This document shows positions 58,421 through 64,000 of a stretch of 64,000 nucleotides of DNA, in pieces. The stretch is from Catonia carolina (Eukaryota > Arthropoda > Insecta > Hemiptera > Achilidae), in contig JAQMRL010000001.1 in assembly GCA_035578175.1 (NCBI GenBank), forward strand, positions 51,669,553 through 51,733,552. The letters run 5' to 3'. The notes beneath the pieces were generated by a model. That model had not been told where the DNA came from, made no database searches, and saw only the letters and a list, made by a program, of their open reading frames with translations. A program made the position numbers and the translations under genes. The first letter of the stretch is position 1, and each line of letters starts with the position of its first letter.

Positions 58421-59151
58421 TACAAATGAATGCTAAAATCTGAAATGGATTTTATAATTTTTTAAGTTATAGCCTACTCCCTGTAGGCTAAGCTGTATTA
58501 AGTACAGCTACCCTTTTAGGCTTAACCTTGATTAAAAACTTAAAATATGCTCGTGTTTTTTTCCGGAAGACTAAGGGTGCTGAATATGACAGAAGGAAAA
58601 CTTGATGATCGCGTAACTAGATCGGTTGCATTTAAAAAGGTTTAAAAACGAGTTGTCAACCTTTAATAGTACTCCAATAAATTGTACCACACTATGATAT
58701 AAGAAGAAAGAAATTCGTTTTGTTGTTTCTACAACACAAAGACCAGTTATTTCAGGCTGCAGTCACCACCGATGCCAAATGTTTGCGCATAGCTCAATGA
58801 AACATTTGCAATTCCAAACGACTAATGGCCTGTCTCTACATTCCGTTCTGACTTTGCTAAAGGGAATTCAGCTTCATTGACAAGAAATCTCATCACAACT
58901 ACCAAAGCCTGATCACTCAGCACAACAAGGTAAATTTTATTCGATTGTTCTGCATTGAACATAAAGGCTATTCACATCCCTTCACGTAACATTTTAATGA
59001 TCATTAAATACTTAACAAATTAACGTTCTTTAATAATTCGGTTACATTTCGTTAATTTTAATTCAATCGTAGAACAAATTCTTACTTATTGACTATAATT
59101 TTGAAACATCACAATGAAAATAAAACATGACATTAATTCTTAAGAATATTT
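58421..59151. other. Noncoding, nothing recognised
   Basis: Mixed AT-rich DNA. No repeat or ORF identified. Confidence 0.4.
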
Positions 59152-59315
59152 TTTTTATCCCTGTTATGTGTACGTTGCAATCTGTTCAATTTACGAACGA
59201 TAAACAACCTCACGACCCAATGAGATTTGGATGATGTATATGATATATAAATGAGGCGTAGTTTTGTACAGATCGAGGCCGACTATTCCTGAGAGATTAA
59301 GGTAAATTGGAACTG
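59152..59315 (-). repeat. tRNA-derived SINE (family S2), copy 3, 5' truncated
   Basis: Matches the 3' half of the S2 family: plus-strand T run, TGTGTACGTTGCAATCTGTT, GACCCAATGAGAT, GGCGTAGTTTTGTACAGA. The tRNA-like head is absent. Confidence 0.8.
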
Positions 59316-59399
59316 TGTCTCTCACATAGTGTTATTTTCTTTCTTTCAGTTTGTCATTTGTATGACAACATTTTTAAGATAATTTATAATTTGGAGGTA

Positions 59400-61865
59400 A
59401 ATGATAGAACTGTGAAAGTGGAGCTGGAATACAAGGGTTGAGAGATGGTGGTGGTTGGTGTGTATGGCCTTGGCAGTGATGCTGATAATAAAGACAAAGA
59501 AGAGTTTTACGGAGAACTGACAGATTTAATGAATAATATCAGTGAACGGAAGCAGATCGTTTTCCTTGGTGACTGGATTGCTAGGATCGGAAGAAGAATT
59601 GACGATGGCGTGTTTAGACCATACAGGACACTGTGAATGACAATGGGAAGAGGCTTATGAGTTTTGCTACCAACGTTCTCTTAAGGTTGGCAGCGGTTTT
59701 TTCCATCACAAGGATATACACCGCTACACTTGGCATCAGCCTATCCGAGGACTTAAGTCCAATATTGCCTTCGTAATAGTCAGCCAAGTCAGTGAGACTT
59801 AAGTGGTCTGGGAGATGATTCTATACGGTTCCTCTATTAGCTTCGCTTGGCTAACAAAATGCAAAGCCTGCCAGTCAAGCCCACTGTTGAGGAGTTGTAC
59901 GGATTTATAAAATCATGCTTGCATGAAACAGCAAAATAAGCTTTGGGGATAGAGGCAGGAGTCTCTAACAGGAGGAAAACAAGCGGATGGTGGAGTGGAG
60001 AAATAGAGACATGTGTAAAGGAGAAGAAGAGGCTGTATGAAAGGTGGTTGATAACACGGAAGGATCAAGATAGGACTTATGTTGCAAAAAGGACGGAAGT
60101 TAAAAAATTGGTAACTGCAGCTAAAGATCTGATGTGGAACAAGAGGTGTGAAGAAATTAATGGCTGTCTGGGAAACACAAGAGCAAGTCAAGTATGGATG
60201 GAAGCACCTTAAAAATTTGCGAAAGGAAAACAGGGATATACCGAGCACAAGAATGATTGAAATGGAAGACTAGGTAGAATATTATAAGAAACTTCTGACT
60301 AAAAATTGTGGGGGAGCTATTGACAGATATAAATGAAGCAGAGGATGCAGGAGATACAGTGGATAGGGGAGTAAGGAAAATTGAACTGGCAGAAATTAGG
60401 AAGAAATTAACAGAGATGAAAAACAGTCGAGCACCAGGTCCCGGGAGGTATTCCCATAGAAATGGTGAGGGTGGCACCGGAGGTAGTGCTAAAATGTCTA
60501 GCCTCAATGTTCAATAGGTGCCTGAATGGTGAAAAGATTCCATTATAATGGAAGAAAGCATATATTTCCTCGATATTTAAGAAAGGCAGTAGGCGAGACT
60601 GCAGAAATTACAGAGGAATTAGAGTGTTGAGCACCATCGGAAGGCTTTATAGCAGGTTGATTAAAAGTAGGTAGGAAGAGGATGTAACAGAGTGGGAGGA
60701 ACAGAGTGGTTTTCGGACTGGCCGATCATGTTAAGACAATGTTTTTACTTTGAAGCAGCTTATTGACAAAAATAGAGCCAGAAATGAACTGTTCATTTAA
60801 AATTCGTAGACCTGCACAAAGCCTACGATAGCATCCCATTGAGTAAGCTATGGGACAGTTTTAAGAGAGGGGGAGTCTGTGCACAGTACATAGAAGCGAT
60901 CAAGCACCTTTACATTGGGGCTACTAGTTCAATTAAAATGAGGTTTCGAGTGTCTCCTGAGTTTAAAGTGACAAAGGGACTACGCCAAGGTTGTTGCATT
61001 GCACCCACGCTTTTCAAAATTTATGTTTGTGAAACTTTGGAAGGATGGCAAAGGAAATACCGTGGAATGGGAATCCCTGTTTTCGACAATATATTTTATA
61101 CTCTCTTCTTTACTGATGATCCAGTTGTCATATCTGTAGCTCACGATGATGCCAGCTATATGATGAGAAAGTTGCAAGAGTAGTATGAAAATGGGGCCTC
61201 CGTATAAATGTAAACAAGACTGAACACCTTACTGTTGGTGAGCCAGGAGATGATATTCAGCTAGGTACGGGTGTAGTGAAAAGCTGTAAAAGTTTTAAAT
61301 ACCTGGGAGTCATCTTTGATAGGAGCGGAACAAGTGGACCGGAAGTAAACAGCAAGATTTCACAAGAACGAAGGGTTACAGGGCAGTTAAATTCTGTCCT
61401 TTGGAATGATAAAATATGGAAGGAGACAAAGATAAATATTTATCATGCTATTCTGGAGAGTGTGTGTACCTAGGCTGCGGAAGTGTGGGTATTGACGAAG
61501 AAACAGAAGGATCGCCTAAAAGCGGTGGAGATGGATTTCTGGAGGCGGAGCTCTGGTGTGTCGCGGATCGATCGAATCCTGAATTCTGAAATTAGAAGAA
61601 TCGGCGTTCAAGGAAATATCATGGATACAATATCCCGGAAACAGTTAAAATGGTTTGGCCATATTATTTTATTTGCAGAGGATGGAGGATGGTAGGGGAG
61701 GGTATGGGAGTGGACGCCAGCCGGTAGAAGACGGAGGGGTAGGCCGGAAGTGACAAGGTTGGATGGGGTGCAGGAGGCAATGTCTTTGCGGCGGCTCTCC
61801 AATGGGGACTGGCAAGAGAGAGAGAGGTGGTGCTAAGGAAGTAAGATACGTCTGGGGCTGTAAAT
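59400..61865 (+). pseudogene. Decayed LINE, endonuclease to reverse transcriptase
   Basis: About 2.4 kb of plus-strand LINE coding text broken by many stops and shifts. Endonuclease: VVVGVYGLGSDADN and VFLGDWIARIGR at 59445-59633, where GDLNAR is expected, so the catalytic Asn is lost; then KDIHRYTWHQ near 59720. Reverse transcriptase: NSRAPGPG near 60422, FKKGSRRDCRNYRGIR near 60580, SGFRTGRSC near 60708, VTKGLRQGCCIAPTLFKIYV at about 60967, and TLFFTDDPVVIS near 61100 (FTDD in place of YADD). C-terminal: FKYLGVIFDRSG, AVEMDFWRRSSGVSRIDRIL, LKWFGHI and GRRRRGRP to about 61800. It differs from the intact RTE-like element and is not recently active. Confidence 0.85.
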
Positions 61866-61989
61866 CCTCGCATGAATAATAAATTTAATTGGGAGATCCA
61901 TTTGATGATAAAGGCGCAGAATGGAACATCGGAATAAGGTTTACATTGTAAACGTTTCTTTAAGAATAAGATAAACACAAATTGTCTCA

Positions 61990-62235
61990 AGATGTGCTAT
62001 AAAAAATGAGATAAATCTTTTATTTTTCTACAATTCAGTTCACAACAAAAGTTTTACAAGTTTTAAAAGTCACACGATTTATTTCAGTTATTTACGACAA
62101 GTATGAGTTACGGGCGGAATCAGTGAGTTTTAACGGGTAATAACTTCCATAACTTAACCGGAAATTGAACACGGGACCCTCCGTTTTGCAGTGTGTAACG
62201 CAGTCTGGCGTTCTAACCATTAGCATCGGAGGGGC
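61990..62235 (-). repeat. tRNA-derived SINE (family S4)
   Basis: Minus strand: GGCCCCTCCGATGCTAATGG, GTTAGAACGCCAGAC (A-box region) and CCCGTGTTCAATTTCCGG (B box), then an AT-rich body ending near GAAAAATAAAAGATTTATC. The head resembles a tRNA but the arm pairings are not all maintained, so a SINE is more likely than a tRNA gene. Confidence 0.65.
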
Positions 62236-62995
62236 CAAACTTATTCATTGGTTTTTTTAAAATTTAATACTGTTCTGTTGATGATAATAATATGCAGTTT
62301 TCATAATATTCGAAGTACTATTACTGATTATCTGGATATTTTAAAAGTACTTTCAAGAAAACCGGCACAGTGTCAATTTTTACATTAGAGAAATTAACCT
62401 TAATTTTTTTTCTTGATCACATGCTAACCAAATTGGCAACCTACGAGTTTCAGTTAAAAATATTTATGTGTAGGCTATTTTGTAAAATTCTCTGAAATTT
62501 TCACACTCTCTTTGCATATAAGAGCTTAATTATTATTTAAATTATTCAAAAATATTCAAAATCTTTCCTCGAAGTAGTTGCGCGTGACTGCTATTAAAAA
62601 TAGCTTAAATACGAAAAAAGTCATTATTCATAGTAGATAGATACGCCTAAGATATTTTTATATACTACTGTACAATAATTTTTTGTATATTAGACAAATT
62701 TTACGAAAATTCATTTTTATCTTTCCATCCGGTTAATACTCAACAAAGTACTCAAGTATTTTTGTCATATGTTCCGTAATTAATAAAGTACTGTATATTT
62801 TTTTTCGCATATTGCAAATAATAATGTGATAATTTTTTCTAGATAAGATTGCGTAAAATCTTAAAAAATACGAATTAGGCCTTTTTGTCTATTCCAACTT
62901 CAAACTTTGTAATCAATCTGCTGTGTGTTTGTTTTTTTCTTGTATCCGAGGATATAAAAACCGATGAGAAAAACTAATGTTCACTCCCTCAAGAT
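62236..62995. other. AT-rich, nothing recognised
   Basis: No feature found. Confidence 0.4.
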
Positions 62996-63990
62996 GAAGG
63001 AAGTAGTATTAGGCTCAATTGAGGCGTCCTCGTCCAGTCCCAAGGAAACCGCAACCTCCTACCAACCAAAAAATTGCCGCCTGACCACTTAATCCGACAT
63101 CAGCAAAATATTCTCCACTTCCCTTGGAACTATTATATAATACTACAAGGGAAATGTCGGGTTAAAATTTAATCACTATCAGCGGGGCGTGGAAGGGAAC
63201 CGTAGCCTAATTCCCCCCTCGCTGTCACTGACCAACACTCACTTTCTCACTTTCAGTCATCTCTTTCATCATCAGCTAAGGAAATAAGTGTGTTGATTTT
63301 ATGAGATTGGGACAGGATTCATTTACGGTTGGAGAGAACGGTCCCGCTGATCTTCAAATGTCTCCTTCCTCCATAGTCTCTTGTTCACCCACTCTGCAAA
63401 CTGAGCGACCAACTTCCAGTTCTCCTCATCTCGCAGCATTGCTGCACCTACTCCTCTGAGCTCCACAGTGCAACTCCTATCTTCTTAGATGTCTCCCCAT
63501 TCTTTCGAGACCAAAATAGGGACACCTTTTAAAGATATGCGCAATGGACTCCTCCTCTTCACTGTTGCATCTGCTGTTTATTAAAGACATTGAGATGACT
63601 TCTTTTTAGGTCGTCCAATACCACAATGTGCGGTTAGCTTGTACGTAAACACGTTTTTTGGCGTTTGATATTCTGGCATCCACGAAAAAAGATTAATACC
63701 ACTGCTGCCTGTAATTTCGAATATCTGATACTCATGTTCATGCCTAACATTTCCATTTCTTTTGTGGTTCAGTAATTGATCCCCTGCAAAGGTCTTACCA
63801 ATCTCATTTCAGGAACCTCTCTTCGTAAACATCTACTGAGAAATACGTTAAAACTGGCACAACCAGAGTGTGATAAAAACTTACAACGGTCTTCATCCGC
63901 ACTTTATCGACAGCGTTTTCCTCCAGAGTGTATATAAACCTTAAAAAATTTTGATTTCTGTAAACAGCGAACAATTATGACATCGTATTA
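62996..63990 (-). pseudogene. LINE C-terminal fragment with 3' UTR
   Basis: Minus-strand frames yield RVPEMRLVRPLQG-like text, CNSEEEESIAHIFKRCPYFG (a C...SIAHI..CP zinc-knuckle-like segment found near the C-terminus of several LINE clades), and further on MLRDEENWKLVAQFAEWVN followed by a stop near 63325. The remaining GC-richer DNA down to about 62996 is a plausible 3' UTR. The clade is not determined. Several frameshifts; the fragment may extend beyond the window end. Confidence 0.6.
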
Positions 63991-64000
63991 TGACAAGCAC

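Noticed and set aside
59913..60507. Minus-strand ORFs of 111 and 116 codons
   Set aside because: Antisense shadows of the decayed LINE on the plus strand.
61664..61990. 108-codon minus-strand ORF
   Set aside because: Lies opposite the LINE C-terminus and its flank; composition is that of an antisense frame.

Overview
This window looks like intergenic or deep-intronic DNA from an animal, most likely an insect with a large, AT-rich, repeat-laden genome. The only long open frames belong to transposons. The repeat types are mariner, an RTE-like LINE, Jockey-like fragments, several tRNA-derived SINEs, and a hairpin with hammerhead ribozymes of the kind linked to Penelope-like elements. I see no bacterial operon, no rRNA and no unambiguous host gene. 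The lineage cannot be fixed further from the sequence alone.

Layout. 0-5 kb: a dispersed repeat pair, a 452-bp insertion that is a near-perfect 410-bp hairpin carrying two head-to-head hammerhead ribozymes (1706-2157), a complete mariner with intact transposase (3498-4812) and a second foldback (4819-5026). 7-8.2 kb: a retroposon fragment abutting a rearranged mariner whose two halves face each other; the same chimeric junction recurs at 33.2-33.6 kb. 10-20 kb: a minisatellite, RTE 3' tails, two copies of a 362-bp retroposon and a 0.9-kb TTAA-flanked TIR element. 19.6-24 kb: three copies of an AT-rich repeat that carries a TG or CG/CA tract. 26-35 kb: more 362-bp retroposon copies, a tRNA-derived SINE and a Jockey-like fragment. 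40-43 kb: two decayed LINE 3' ends and a perfect 105-bp tandem duplication. 44.5-47.6 kb: a full-length RTE-like LINE with an intact endonuclease-reverse transcriptase ORF and perfect 12-bp target-site duplications. 49-64 kb: more LINE fragments, four SINE families, one nested insertion, and a broken 2.4-kb LINE.

How the parts fit. The RTE-like element and the mariner are the only machinery that looks possibly functional. SINEs, the 362-bp family, the foldbacks and the TTAA element are non-autonomous and depend on enzymes supplied elsewhere. Between the repeats lie five GC-balanced, non-repetitive, non-coding islands (near 9.7, 22.4, 26.2, 28.9 and 48.3 kb). They are rich in homeodomain-like A+T cores and are the best candidates for host regulatory DNA. 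One possible terminal exon (37873-38085) is weakly supported.
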